From Lasioglossum baleicum (Eukaryota > Arthropoda > Insecta > Hymenoptera > Halictidae): a stretch of DNA of 64,000 bases. Below the pieces are notes generated by a model. It made no database searches. It had not been told where the DNA came from and was given only the letters and a program-made list of their open reading frames with translations. Below, piece by piece: positions 1 to 11,711 of this stretch. Every line of letters begins with the position of its first letter. Position 1 is the stretch's first letter. Location of the stretch: positions 682,001 to 746,000 of the forward strand of contig NW_027469104.1 in the NCBI RefSeq assembly GCF_051020765.1. The letters are read 5' to 3'. Position numbers and translations under genes: made by a program.

Positions 1-602
1 TGCGTTATGCGTTATGCGTTATGCGTTATGCGTTATGCGTTACGCGTTATGCGTTATGCGTTATGCGTTATGCGTTATGCGTTAAGCGTTATACGTTATG
101 CGATATGCGTTATTCGTTATGCGTTATGCGTTATGCGTTGTGGGTTATCCGTTATGCGTCATGCGTTATCCGTTATGCGTTATGCGTTATGCGTTATGCG
201 TTATCCGTTATGCGTTATCCGTTATGCGTTACGCGTTATGCGTTATGCGTTATGCGTTATGCGTTATGCGTTAAGCGTTATACGTTATGCGATATGCGTT
301 ATTCGTTATGCGTTATGCGTTATGCGTTATGTGTTATGCGTTATGCGTTATGCGTTATGCGTTATGCGTTATGCGTTATGCGTTATGCGTTATGCGTTAT
401 GCGTTATGCGTTATGCGTTATGCGTTATGCGTTATGCGTTATGCGTTATGCGTTATGCGTTATGCGTTATGCGTTATGCGTTATGCGTTATGCGTTATGC
501 GTTATGCGTTATGCGTTATGCGTTATGCGTTATGCGTTATGCGTTATGCGTTATGCGTAATGCGTTATGCATTATGCGTTATGCGTTATGCGTAATGCGT
601 TA
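1..602 (+). repeat. Partial HOR at left edge
   Basis: The 5' part lies outside the window. Visible order: canonical units, an M unit near 42, K from about 85, half-header near 137-175, P and M, K at about 274, a lone C3T unit near 330, a pure run, then tail T starting near 554. There is no X box before the tail. Its K-h-P-M-K order matches the 3' ends of many later HORs. Confidence 0.8.
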
Positions 603-1498
603 TGAGTAATGTGTCATGCGTTATGCGTTATGGACTATGCTTTATGCGTTATGCGTTGTGGGTTATCCGTTATGCGTCATGCGTTATCCGTTATGCGTTA
701 TGCGTTATGCGTTATGCGTTATCAGTTATGCGTTATCCGTTATGCGTTACGCGTTCTGCGTTATGCGTTATGCGTTATGCGTTAAGCGTTATACGTTATA
801 CGATATGCGTTATTCGTTATGCGTTATGCGTTATGCGTTATGCGTTATGCGTTATGCGTTATGCGTTATGCGTTATGCGTTATCCGTTATGCGTTACGCG
901 TTCTGCGTTATGCGTTATGCGTTATGCGTTATGCGTTAAGCGTTATACGTTATGCGATATGCGTTATTCGTTATGCGTTATGCGTTATGCGTTATGCGTT
1001 ATGCGTTATGCGTTATGCGTTATGCGTTATGCGTTATGCGTTATGCGTTATGCGTCATGCGTCATGCGTTATGCGTTATGCGTTATGCGTTATGCGTTAT
1101 GCGTTATGCGTTATGCGTTATGCGTTATGCGTTATGCGTTATGCGTTATGCGTTATGCGTTATGCGTTATGCGTTATGCGTTATGCGTTATGCGTTATTC
1201 GTTATGCGTTATGCGTTATGCGTTATGCGTTATGCGTTATGCGTTATGCGTTATGCGTTATGCGTTATGCGTTATGCGTTATGCGTTATGCGTTATGCGT
1301 TATGCGTTATGCGTTATGCGTTATGCGTTATGCGTTATGCGTTATGCGTTATGCGTTATGCGTTATGCGTTATGCGTTATGCGTTATGCGTTATGCGTTA
1401 TGCGTTATGCGTTATGCGTTATGACTTTTTCATTGAGCGTTATGCGTTATGCGTAATGCGTTATGCATTATGCGTTATGCGTTATGCGTAATGCGTTA
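603..1498 (+). repeat. HOR 1, 896 bp (128 units), ends in X/G
   Basis: Order: H, a rare G2C+C3A unit near 722, R, a K variant at 785 whose third unit has an extra G2A, R, K at 939-973, D at 1051-1064, F at 1198, pure run, X/G at 1422, tail. The rare unit and K variant recur only in HORs 6 and 8, which are its closest relatives. Here X is preceded by pure canonical units, not by a C module. Confidence 0.85.
1422..1442 (+). repeat. X/G box 1
   Basis: Three diverged units in register (3, 3 and 1 substitutions) holding a five-T run. Preceded by pure canonical units; the next header starts 77 bp after it and is doubled. Confidence 0.9.
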
Positions 1499-2380
1499 TG
1501 AGTAATGTGTCATGCGTTATGCGTTATGGACTATGCTTTATGCGTTATGAGTAATGTGTCATGCGTTATGCGTTATGGACTATGCTTTATGCGTTATGCG
1601 TTATGGGTTATCCGTTATGCGTCATGCGTTATCCGTTATGGACTATGCTTTATGCGTTGTGCGTTATGGGTTATCCGTTATGCGTCATGCGTTATGCGTT
1701 ATGCGTTATGCGTTATGCGTTATGCGTTATGCGTTATGCGTTATGCGTTATGCGTTATGCGTTATGCGTTATGCGTTATGCGTTATGCGTTATGCGTTAT
1801 GCGTTATGCGTTATGCGTTATGCGTTATGCGTTATGCGTTATGCGTTATGCGTTATGCGTTATGCGTTATGCGTTATGCGTTATGCGTTATGCGTTATGC
1901 GTTATGCGTTATGCGTTATGCGTTATGCGTTATGCGTTATGCGTTATGCGTTATGCGTTATGCGTTATGCGTTATGCGTTATGCGTTATGCGTTATGCGT
2001 TATGCGTTATGCGTTATGCGTTATCCGTTATGCGTTACGCGTTATGCGTTATGCGTTATGCGTTATGCGTTATGCGTCATGCGTTATCCGTTATACGTTA
2101 TGCGTTATGCGTTATGCGTTATGCGTTTTGCGTTATGCGTTATGCGTTATGCGTTATGCGTTATGCGTTATGCGTCATGCGTCATGCGTTATGCGTTATG
2201 CGTTATGCGTTATGCGTTATGCGTTATGCGTTATGCGTTATGCGTTATGCGTTATGCGTTATGCGTTATGCGTTATGCGTTATGCGTTATGCGTTATGCG
2301 TTATGACTTTTTCATTGAGCGTTATGCGTTATGCGTAATGCGTTATGCATTATGCGTTATGCGTTATGCGTAATGCGTTA
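1499..2380 (+). repeat. HOR 2, 882 bp (126 units), double header, ends in X/G
   Basis: Two header starts 49 bp apart (1499 and 1548), then a third partial header core (C3G+G4A+T5C; G4T) near 1639. A pure run to about 2020 follows, then G2C and M, a T6C-canonical-G2C-G2A cluster near 2075-2100, an A7T unit near 2125, D near 2171, and X/G at 2304. No K module is present, which is unusual in this window. Confidence 0.85.
2304..2324 (+). repeat. X/G box 2
   Basis: Same upstream context as box 1 (no C/T module) and again followed by a doubled header. Confidence 0.9.
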
Positions 2381-3528
2381 TGAGTAATGTGTCATGCGTT
2401 ATGCGTTATGGACTATGCTTTATGCGTTATGAGTAATGTGTCATGCGTTATGCGTTATGGACTATGCTTTATGCGTTATGCGTTAAGGGTTATCCGTTAT
2501 GCGTCATGCGTTATCCGTTATGGACTATGCTTTATGCGTTGTGCGTTATGGGTTATCCGTTATGCGTCATGCGTTATGCGTTATGCGTTATGCGTTATGC
2601 GTTATGCGTTATGCGTTATGCGTTATGCGTTATGCGTTATGCGTTATGCGTTATGCGTTATGCGTTATGCGTTATGCGTTATGCGTTATGCGTTATGCGT
2701 TATGCGTTATGCGTTATGCGTTATGCGTTATGCGTTATGCGTTATGCGTTATGCGTTATGCGTTATGCGTTATGCGTTATGCGTTATGCGTTATGCGTTA
2801 TGCGTTATGCGTTATGCGTTATGCGTTATCCGTTATGCGTTACGCGTTATGCGTTATGTGTTATGCGTTATGCGTTATGCGTCATGCGTTATCCGTTATA
2901 CGTTATGCGTTATGCGTTATGCGTTATGCGTTTTGCGTTATGCGTTATGCGTTATGCGTTATGCGTTATGCGTCATGCGTCATGCGTTATGCGTTATGCG
3001 TTATGCGTTATGCGTTATGCGTTATGCGTTATGCGTTATGCGTTATGCGTTATGCGTTATGCGTTATGCGTTATGCGTTATGCGTTATGCGTTATGCGTT
3101 ATGCGATATTCGTTATGCGTTATGCGTTATGCGTTATGCGTTATGCGTTATGCGTTATGCGTTACGCGTTCTGCGTTATGCGTTATGCGTTATGCGTTAA
3201 GCGTTATGCGTTATGCGTTATGCGTTATGCGTTATGCGTTATGCGTCATGCGTCATGCGTTATGCGTTATGCGTTATGCGTTATGCGTTATGCGTTATGC
3301 GTTATGCGTTATGCGTTATGCGTTATGCGTTATGCGTTATGCGTTATGCGTTATGCGTTATGCGTTATGCGTTATGCGTTATGCGTTATGCGTTATGCGT
3401 TATGCGTTATGCGTTATGCGTTATGCGTTATGCGTTATGCGTTATGCGTTATGCGTTATGCGTTATGCGTTATGCGTTATGCGTAATGCGTTATGCATTA
3501 TGCGTTATGCGTTATGCGTAATGCGTTA
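2381..3528 (+). repeat. HOR 3, 1,148 bp (164 units), double header, no X
   Basis: It begins like HOR 2 (header starts at 2381 and 2430, pure run, G2C-M, T6C/G2A cluster near 2880-2900, A7T, D near 2971). It then continues into a K remnant (T5A directly followed by G2T near 3105), R near 3163, a lone T1A near 3200, D near 3243, a pure run and a tail without X. It looks like HOR 2 joined to a different 3' part. Confidence 0.82.
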
Positions 3529-3717
3529 TGAGTAATGTGTCATGCGTTATGCGTTATGGACTATGCTTTATGCGTTATGCGTTGTGGGTTATCCGTTATG
3601 CGTCATGCGTTATCCGTTATGCGTTATGCGTTATGCGTTATCCGTTATGCGTTATCCGTTATGCGTTACGCGTTCTGCGTTATGCGTTATGCGTTATGCG
3701 TTATGCGTTATGCGTTA

Positions 3718-3752
3718 AGCGTTATACGTTATGCGATATGCGTTATTCGTTA
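3718..3752 (+). repeat. K module, representative 35-bp copy
   Basis: Five units: T1A, G2A, T5A, canonical, G2T. It is the commonest multi-unit module, with several dozen full copies across the window (for example 939, 6469, 10557, 20070, 31921, 45501, 60803). Its T1A unit creates an in-frame TAA and so closes one of the open frames. Shortened forms lack the first one to four units. Confidence 0.88.
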
Positions 3753-4256
3753 TGCGTTATGCGTTATGCGTTATGCGTTATGCGTTATGCGTTATGCGTT
3801 ATGCGTTATGCGTTATGCGTTATGCGTTATGCGTTATGCGTTATGCGTTATGCGTCATGCGTCATGCGTTATGCGTTATGCGTTATGCGTTATGCGTTAT
3901 GCGTTATGCGTTATGCGTTATGCGTTATGCGTTATGCGTTATGCGTTATGCGTTATGCGTTATGCGTTATGCGTTATGCGTTATGCGTTATGCGTTATGC
4001 GTTATTCGTTATGCGTTATGCGTTATGCGTTATGCGTTATGCGTTATGCGTTATGCGTTATGCGTTATGCGTTATGCGTTATGCGTTATGCGTTATGCGT
4101 TATGCGTTATGCGTTATGCGTTATGCGTTATGCGTTATGCGTTATGCGTTATGCGTTATGCGTTATGCGTTATGCGTTATGCGTTATGTGTTATGCGTTA
4201 TGCGTTATGCGTTATGCGTTATGCGTTATGCGTTATGCGTTATGCGTTATGCGTTA

Positions 4257-4291
4257 TGTGTTATGCGTTGTGCATTACGGGTTATGCGATA
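4257..4291 (+). repeat. C/A module, representative 35-bp copy
   Basis: Units C3T, A7G, G4A, T1C+C3G, T5A. Sixteen copies have A at unit position 4 of the third unit and all are followed by an R unit. Copies with T at that base (C/T) are all followed by X. Confidence 0.87.
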
Positions 4292-5390
4292 TGCGTTATG
4301 CGTTATGCGTTACGCGTTCTGCGTTATGCGTTATGCGTTATGCGTTAAGCGTTATACGTTATGCGATATGCGTTATTCGTTATGCGTTATGCGTTATGCG
4401 TTATGCGTTATGCGTTATGCGTTATGCGTTATGCGTTATGCGTTATGCGTTATGCGTTATGCGTTATGCGTTATGCGTTATGCGTTATGCGTTATGCGTC
4501 ATGCGTCATGCGTTATGCGTTATGCGTTATGCGTTATGCGTTATGCGTTATGCGTTATGCGTTATGCGTTATGCGTTATGCGTTATGCGTTATGCGTTAT
4601 GCGTTATTCGTTATGCGTTATGCGTTATGCGTTATGCGTTATGCGTTATGCGTTATGCGTTATGCGTTATGCGTTATGCGTTACGCGTTCTGCGTTATGC
4701 GTTATGCGTTATGCGTTAAGCGTTATACGTTATGCGATATGCGTTATTCGTTATGCGTTATGCGTTATGCGTTGTGGGTTATCCGTTATGCGTCATGCGT
4801 TATCCGTTATGCGTTATGCGTTATGCGTTATGCGTTATCCGTTATGCGTTATCCGTTATGCGTTACGCGTTATGCGTTATGCGTTATGCGTTATGCGTTA
4901 TGCGTTATGCGTTAAGCGTTATACGTTATGCGATATGCGTTATTCGTTATGCGTTATGCGTTATGCGTTATGCGTTATGCGTTATGCGTTATGCGTTATG
5001 CGTTATGCGTTATGCGTTATGCGTTATGCGTTATGCGTTATGTGTTATGCGTTATGCGTTATGCGTTATGCGTTATGCGTTATGCGTTATGCGTTATGCG
5101 TTATGCGTTATGCGTTATGCGTTATGCGTTATGCGTTATGCGTTATGCGTTATGCGTTATGCGTTATGCGTTATGCGTTATGCGTTATGCGTTATGCGTT
5201 ATGCGTTATGCGTTATGCGTTATGCGTTATGCGTTATGCGTTATGCGTTATGCGTTATGCGTTATGCGTTATGCGTTATGCGTTATGCGTTATGCGTTAT
5301 GCGTTATGCGTTATGCGTTATGCGTTATGCGTTATGCGTTATGCGTTATGCGTTATGCGTTATGCGTTATGCGTTATGCGTTATGCGTTA

Positions 5391-5411
5391 TGACTTTTTC
5401 ATTGAGCGTTA
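5391..5411 (+). repeat. X/G box 3
   Basis: Third and last box without an upstream C/T module; its downstream header is also doubled. Confidence 0.9.
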
Positions 5412-5467
5412 TGCGTTATGCGTAATGCGTTATGCATTATGCGTTATGCGTTATGCGTAATGCGTTA

Positions 5468-6132
5468 TGAGTAATGTGTCATGCGTTATGCGTTATGGAC
5501 TATGCTTTATGCGTTATGAGTAATGTGTCATGCGTTATGCGTTATGGACTATGCTTTATGCGTTATGCGTTATGGGTTATCCGTTATGCGTCATGCGTTA
5601 TCCGTTATGGACTATGCTTTATGCGTTGTGCGTTATGGGTTATCCGTTATGCGTCATGCGTTATGCGTTATGCGTTATGCGTTATGCGTTATGCGTTATG
5701 CGTTATGCGTTATGCGTTATGCGTTATGCGTTATGCGTTATGCGTTATGCGTTATGCGTTATGCGTTATGCGTTATGCGTTATGTGTTATGCGTTATGCG
5801 TTATGCGTTATGCGTTATGCGTTATGCGTTATGCGTTATGCGTTATGCGTTATGCGTTATGCGTTATGCGTTATGCGTTATGCGTTATGCGTTATGCGTT
5901 ATGCGTTATGCGTTATGCGTTATGCGTTATGCGTTATGCGTTATGCGTTATGCGTTATGCGTTATGCGTTATGCGTTATGCGTTATGCGTTATGCGTTAT
6001 GCGTTATGCGTTATGCGTTATGCGTTATGCGTTATGCGTTATGCGTTATGCGTTATGCGTTATGCGTTATGCGTTATGCGTTATGCGTAATGCGTTATGC
6101 ATTATGCGTTATGCGTTATGCGTAATGCGTTA
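5468..6132 (+). repeat. HOR 5, 665 bp (95 units), double header, no X
   Basis: Header starts at 5468 and 5517 followed by the third partial header core, as in HORs 2 and 3. One C3T unit near 5783 is the only other variant before the tail at about 6084. This is the simplest member of the double-header family. Confidence 0.83.
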
Positions 6133-7336
6133 TGAGTAATGTGTCATGCGTTATGCGTTATGGACTATGCTTTATGCGTTATGCGTTGTGGGTTATCCGT
6201 TATGCGTCATGCGTTATCCGTTATGCGTTATGCGTTATGCGTTATCAGTTATGCGTTATCCGTTATGCGTTACGCGTTCTGCGTTATGCGTTATGCGTTA
6301 TGCGTTAAGCGTTATACGTTATACGATATGCGTTATTCGTTATGCGTTATGCGTTATGCGTTATGCGTTATGCGTTATGCGTTATGCGTTATGCGTTATG
6401 CGTTATGCGTTATCCGTTATGCGTTACGCGTTCTGCGTTATGCGTTATGCGTTATGCGTTATGCGTTAAGCGTTATACGTTATGCGATATGCGTTATTCG
6501 TTATGCGTTATGCGTTATGCGTTATGCGTTATGCGTTATGCGTTATGCGTTATGCGTTATGCGTTATGCGTTATGCGTCATGCGTCATGCGTTATGCGTT
6601 ATGCGTTATGCGTTATGCGTTATGCGTTATGCGTTATGCGTTATGCGTTATGCGTTATGCGTTATGCGTTATGCGTTATGCGTTATGCGTTATGCGTTAT
6701 TCGTTATGCGTTATGCGTTATGCGTTATGCGTTATGCGTTATGCGTTATGCGTTATGCGTTATGCGTTATGCGTTATGCGTTATGCGTTATGCGTTATGC
6801 GTTATGCGTTATGCGTTATGCGTTATGCGTTATGCGTTATGCGTTATGCGTTATGCGTTATGCGTTATGCGTTATGCGTTATGCGTTATGCGTTATGCGT
6901 TATGCGTTATGTGTTATGCGTTATCCGTTATGCGTTATGCGTTATGCGTTATGCGTTATGCGTTATGCGTTACGCGTTCTGCGTTATGCGTTATGCGTTA
7001 TGCGTTAAGCGTTATACGTTATGCGATATGCGTTATTCGTTATGCGTTATGCGTTATGCGTTATGAGTTATACGTTATGCGATATGCGTTATTCGTTATC
7101 CGTTATGCGTTATGCGTTATGCGTTATGCGTTATGCGTTATGCGTTATGCGTTATGCGTTATGCGTTATGCGTTATGCGTTATGCGTTATGCGTTATGCG
7201 TTATGCGTTATGTGTTATGCGTTGTGCTTTACGGGTTATGCGATATGCGTTATGCGTTATGACTTTTTCATTGAGCGTTATGCGTTATGCGTAATGCGTT
7301 ATGCATTATGCGTTATGCGTTATGCGTAATGCGTTA
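6133..7336 (+). repeat. HOR 6, 1,204 bp (172 units), ends in X/G
   Basis: Order: H, G2C+C3A unit near 6244, R, K variant at 6308, R, K at 6469, D at 6574, F near 6700, C3T then G2C near 6910, R, K at 7008, a second K-like block opening with a C3A unit near 7064, C/T at 7211-7245, X/G at 7260, tail. Near-identical to HOR 8. It is the first place where X is preceded by the C/T module. Confidence 0.85.
7211..7280 (+). repeat. C/T module plus X/G box 4
   Basis: C/T occupies 7211-7245, two canonical units follow, and the box is 7260-7280. This is the first example of the C/T-X arrangement with 48 bp between C start and box ATG. Confidence 0.9.
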
Positions 7337-7560
7337 TGAGTAATGTGTCATGCGTTATGCGTTATGGACTATGCTTTATGCGTTATGCGTTGTGGGTTAT
7401 CCGTTATGCGTCATGCGTTATCCGTTATGCGTTATGCGTTATGCGTTATGCGTTATCCGTTATGCGTTATCCGTTATGCGTTACGCGTTATGCGTTATGC
7501 GTTATGCGTTATGCGTAATGCGTTATGCATTATGCGTTATGCGTTATGCGTAATGCGTTA
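7337..7560 (+). repeat. HOR 7, 224 bp (32 units), minimal
   Basis: H, P, M, a few canonical units, then tail T near 7512. It has no K, D, F, C or X. It sits between the twin HORs 6 and 8, so the order 6-7-8 contains a direct duplication with this short HOR as spacer. Confidence 0.85.
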
Positions 7561-8764
7561 TGAGTAATGTGTCATGCGTTATGCGTTATGGACTATGCTT
7601 TATGCGTTATGCGTTGTGGGTTATCCGTTATGCGTCATGCGTTATCCGTTATGCGTTATGCGTTATGCGTTATCAGTTATGCGTTATCCGTTATGCGTTA
7701 CGCGTTCTGCGTTATGCGTTATGCGTTATGCGTTAAGCGTTATACGTTATACGATATGCGTTATTCGTTATGCGTTATGCGTTATGCGTTATGCGTTATG
7801 CGTTATGCGTTATGCGTTATGCGTTATGCGTTATGCGTTATGCGTTATCCGTTATGCGTTACGCGTTCTGCGTTATGCGTTATGCGTTATGCGTTATGCG
7901 TTAAGCGTTATACGTTATGCGATATGCGTTATTCGTTATGCGTTATGCGTTATGCGTTATGCGTTATGCGTTATGCGTTATGCGTTATGCGTTATGCGTT
8001 ATGCGTTATGCGTCATGCGTCATGCGTTATGCGTTATGCGTTATGCGTTATGCGTTATGCGTTATGCGTTATGCGTTATGCGTTATGCGTTATGCGTTAT
8101 GCGTTATGCGTTATGCGTTATGCGTTATGCGTTATTCGTTATGCGTTATGCGTTATGCGTTATGCGTTATGCGTTATGCGTTATGCGTTATGCGTTATGC
8201 GTTATGCGTTATGCGTTATGCGTTATGCGTTATGCGTTATGCGTTATGCGTTATGCGTTATGCGTTATGCGTTATGCGTTATGCGTTATGCGTTATGCGT
8301 TATGCGTTATGCGTTATGCGTTATGCGTTATGCGTTATGCGTTATGTGTTATGCGTTATCCGTTATGCGTTATGCGTTATGCGTTATGCGTTATGCGTTA
8401 TGCGTTACGCGTTCTGCGTTATGCGTTATGCGTTATGCGTTAAGCGTTATACGTTATGCGATATGCGTTATTCGTTATGCGTTATGCGTTATGCGTTATG
8501 AGTTATACGTTATGCGATATGCGTTATTCGTTATCCGTTATGCGTTATGCGTTATGCGTTATGCGTTATGCGTTATGCGTTATGCGTTATGCGTTATGCG
8601 TTATGCGTTATGCGTTATGCGTTATGCGTTATGCGTTATGTGTTATGCGTTGTGCTTTACGGGTTATGCGATATGCGTTATGCGTTATGACTTTTTCATT
8701 GAGCGTTATGCGTTATGCGTAATGCGTTATGCATTATGCGTTATGCGTTATGCGTAATGCGTTA
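7561..8764 (+). repeat. HOR 8, 1,204 bp, twin of HOR 6
   Basis: Same module order as HOR 6, including the rare G2C+C3A unit and variant K. The offset is 1,428 bp at both ends but 1,435 bp in the middle (K at 6469 corresponds to 7904). One unit was therefore gained in an early run and one lost in a late run. X/G is at 8688. Confidence 0.87.
8688..8708 (+). repeat. X/G box 5
   Basis: Copy of box 4 within the HOR 6/HOR 8 duplication. Confidence 0.9.
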
Positions 8765-10367
8765 TGAGTAATGTGTCATGCGTTATGCGTTATGGACTAT
8801 GCTTTATGCGTTATGCGTTGTGGGTTATCCGTTATGCGTCATGCGTTATCCGTTATGCGTTATGCGTTATGCGTTATGCGTTATCCGTTATGCGTTATCC
8901 GTTATGCGTTACGCGTTATGCGTTATGCGTTATGCGTTATGCGTTATGCGTTATGCGTTAAGCGTTATACGTTATGCGATATGCGTTATTCGTTATGCGT
9001 TATGCGTTATGCGTTATGCGTTATGCGTTATGCGTTATACGTTATGCGATATGCGTTATTCGTTATGCGTTATGCGTTATGCGTTATGCGTTATGCGTTA
9101 TGCGTTATGCGTTATGCGTTATGCGTTATGCGTTATGCGTTATGCGTTATGCGTTATGTGTTATGCGTTATGCGTTATGCGTTATGCGTTATGCGTTATG
9201 CGTTATGCGTTATGCGTTATGCGTTATGCGTTATGCGTTATGTGTTATGCGTTGTGCATTACGGGTTATGCGATATGCGTTATGCGTTATGCGTTACGCG
9301 TTCTGCGTTATGCGTTATGCGTTATGCGTTAAGCTTTATACGTTATGCGATATGCGTTATTCGTTATGCGTTATGCGTTATGCGTTATGCGTTATGCGTT
9401 ATGCGTTATGCGTTATGCGTTATACGTTATGCGATATGCGTCATTCGTTATGCGTTATGCGTTATGCGTTATGCGTTATGCGTTATGCGTTATGCGTTAT
9501 GCGTTATGCGTTATGCGTTATGCGTTATGCGTTATGCGTTATGCGTTATGCGTTATGCGTTATGCGTTATGTGTTATGCGTTATGCGTTATGCGTTATGC
9601 GTTATGCGTTATGCGTTATGCGTTATGTGTTATGCGTTGTGCATTACGGGTTATGCGATATGCGTTATGCGTTACGCGTTCTGCGTTATGCGTTATGCGT
9701 TATGCGTTAAGCGTTATACGTTATGCGATATGCGTTATTCGTTATGCGTTATGCGTTATGCGTTATGCGTTATGCGTTATGCGTTATGCGTTATGCGTTA
9801 TGCGTTATGCGTTATGCGTTATGCGTTATGCGTTATGCGTTATGCGTTATGCGTTATGCGTTATGCGTTATGCGTTATGCGTTATGCGTTATGCGTTATG
9901 CGTCATGCGTCATGCGTTATGCGTTATGCGTTATGCGTTATGCGTTATGCGTTATGCGTTATGCGTTATGCGTTATGCGTTATGCGTTATGCGTTATGCG
10001 TTATGCGTTATGCGTTATGCGTTATGCGTTATGCGTTATGCGTTATGCGTTATGCGTTATGCGTTACGCGTTCTGCGTTATGCGTTATGCGTTATGCGTT
10101 ATGCGTTATGCGTTATGCGTTATCCGTTATGCGTTATCCGTTATGCGTTACGCGTTATGCGTTATGCGTTATGCGTTATGCGTTATGCGTTAAGCGTTAT
10201 ACGTTATGCGATATGCGTTATTCGTTATGCGTTATGCGTTATGCGTTATGCGTTATGCGTTATGCGTTATGCGTTATGCGTTATGCGTTATGCGTTATGC
10301 GTTATGCGTTATGCGTTATGCGTAATGCGTTATGCATTATGCGTTATGCGTTATGCGTAATGCGTTA
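8765..10367 (+). repeat. HOR 9, 1,603 bp (229 units), no X
   Basis: Order: H, P, M, K at 8961, K fragment near 9036-9064, C3T, C/A near 9241, R, K at 9332 whose first unit also carries G4T, K fragment ending in T6C-G2T near 9422-9450, C3T near 9570, C/A near 9626, R, K at 9710, D near 9901, R near 10064, P, M, K at 10188, run, tail. It is the only HOR in the left third with two C/A modules separated by a K. Confidence 0.82.
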
Positions 10368-11711
10368 TGAGTAATGTGTCATGCGTTATGCGTTATGGAC
10401 TATGCTTTATGCGTTATGCGTTGTGGGTTATCCGTTATGCGTCATGCGTTATCCGTTATGCGTTATGCGTTATGCGTTATGCGTTATCCGTTATGCGTTA
10501 TCCGTTATGCGTTACGCGTTCTGCGTTATGCGTTATGCGTTATGCGTTATGCGTTAAGCGTTATACGTTATGCGATATGCGTTATTCGTTATGCGTTATG
10601 CGTTATGCGTTATGCGTTATGCGTTATGCGTTATGCGTTATGCGTTATGCGTTATGCGTTATGCGTTATGCGTTATGCGTTATGCGTTATGCGTTATGCG
10701 TTATGCGTTATGCGTTATGCGTTATGCGTTATGCGTTATGCGTTATGCGTTATGCGTTATCCGTTATGCGTTATCCGTTATGCGTTTTCCGTTATGCGTT
10801 ACGCGTTATGCGTTATGCGTTATGCGTTAAGCGTTATACGTTATGCGATATGCGTTATTCGTTATGCGTTATGCGTTATGCGTTATGCGTTAAGCGTTAT
10901 ACGTTATGCGATATGCGTTATTCGTTATGCGTTATGCGTTATGCGTTATGCGTTATGCGTTATGCGTTATGCGTTATGCGTTATGCGTTATGCGTTATGC
11001 GTTATGCGTTATGCGTTATGCGTTATGCGTTATGCGTTATGCGTCATGCGTCATGCGTTATGCGTTATGCGTTATGCGTTATGCGTTATGCGTTATGCGT
11101 TATGCGTTATGCGTTATGCGTTATGCGTTATGCGTTATGCGTTATGCGTTATGCGTTATGCGTTATGCGTTATGCGTTATGCGTTATGCGTTATGCGTTA
11201 TTCGTTATGCGTTATGCGTTATGCGTTATGCGTTATGCGTTATGCGTTATGCGTTATGCGTTATGCGTTACGCGTTCTGCGTTATGCGTTATGCGTTATG
11301 CGTTAAGCGTTATACGTTATGCGATATGCGTTATTCGTTATGCGTTATGCGTTATGCGTTGTGGGTTATCCGTTATGCGTCATGCGTTATCCGTTATGCG
11401 TTATGCGTTATGCGTTATGCGTTATCCGTTATGCGTTATGCGTTACGCGTTCTGCGTTATGCGTTATGCGTTATGCGTTAAGCGTTATACGTTATGCGAT
11501 ATGCGTTATTCGTTATGCGTTATGCGTTATGCGTTATGCGTTATGCGTTATGCGTTATGCGTTATGCGTTATGCGTTATGCGTTATGCGTTATGCGTTAT
11601 GCGTTATGCGTTATGCGTTATGCGTTATGCGTTATGCGTCATGCGTTAAGCGTTATACGTTATGCGATATGCGTTATTCGTTATGCTTTATGCGTTATGC
11701 GTAATGCGTTA
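10368..11711 (+). repeat. HOR 10, 1,344 bp (192 units), no X, aberrant tail
   Basis: Order: H, P, R, K at 10557, pure run, three G2C units with an A7T before the last near 10760-10795, M, two K modules (about 10829 and 10893), D near 11041, F near 11200, R, K at 11306, half-header near 11360, R, K near 11481, T6C then K near 11648, G4T unit, and only the second T6A of the tail before the next header. The G4A part of the tail is missing. Confidence 0.82.

Larger units (their letters stand above)
3529..5467 (+). repeat. HOR 4, 1,939 bp (277 units), ends in X/G
   Basis: Order: H, P, R, K at 3718, D near 3851, F near 4003, C3T near 4187, C/A at 4257-4291, R, K at 4348, D near 4495, F near 4605, R, K at 4719, half-header near 4770, P, M, K at 4915, C3T near 5041, pure run of about 340 bp, X/G at 5391, tail. 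This composite HOR carries three K-to-K segments. Confidence 0.85.

Noticed and set aside
603..700. Pol III internal promoter in the header (GGGTTATCC resembling a B box)
   Set aside because: It lacks the conserved GGTTCGA core, and no A box lies at suitable distance.
1422..1442. X box as an inserted foreign sequence such as a target-site or transposon remnant
   Set aside because: It is exactly three units long, keeps register, and each unit is within three substitutions of TGCGTTA, so stepwise divergence of repeat units explains it more simply. I cannot exclude an in-phase replacement.
7211..7280. CENP-B box or close relative in the C, K or X modules
   Set aside because: The essential bases of the CENP-B box (TTCG, then A, then CGGG at fixed spacing) are not met. 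K has TTCG and C has CGGG, but not together at the right distance.
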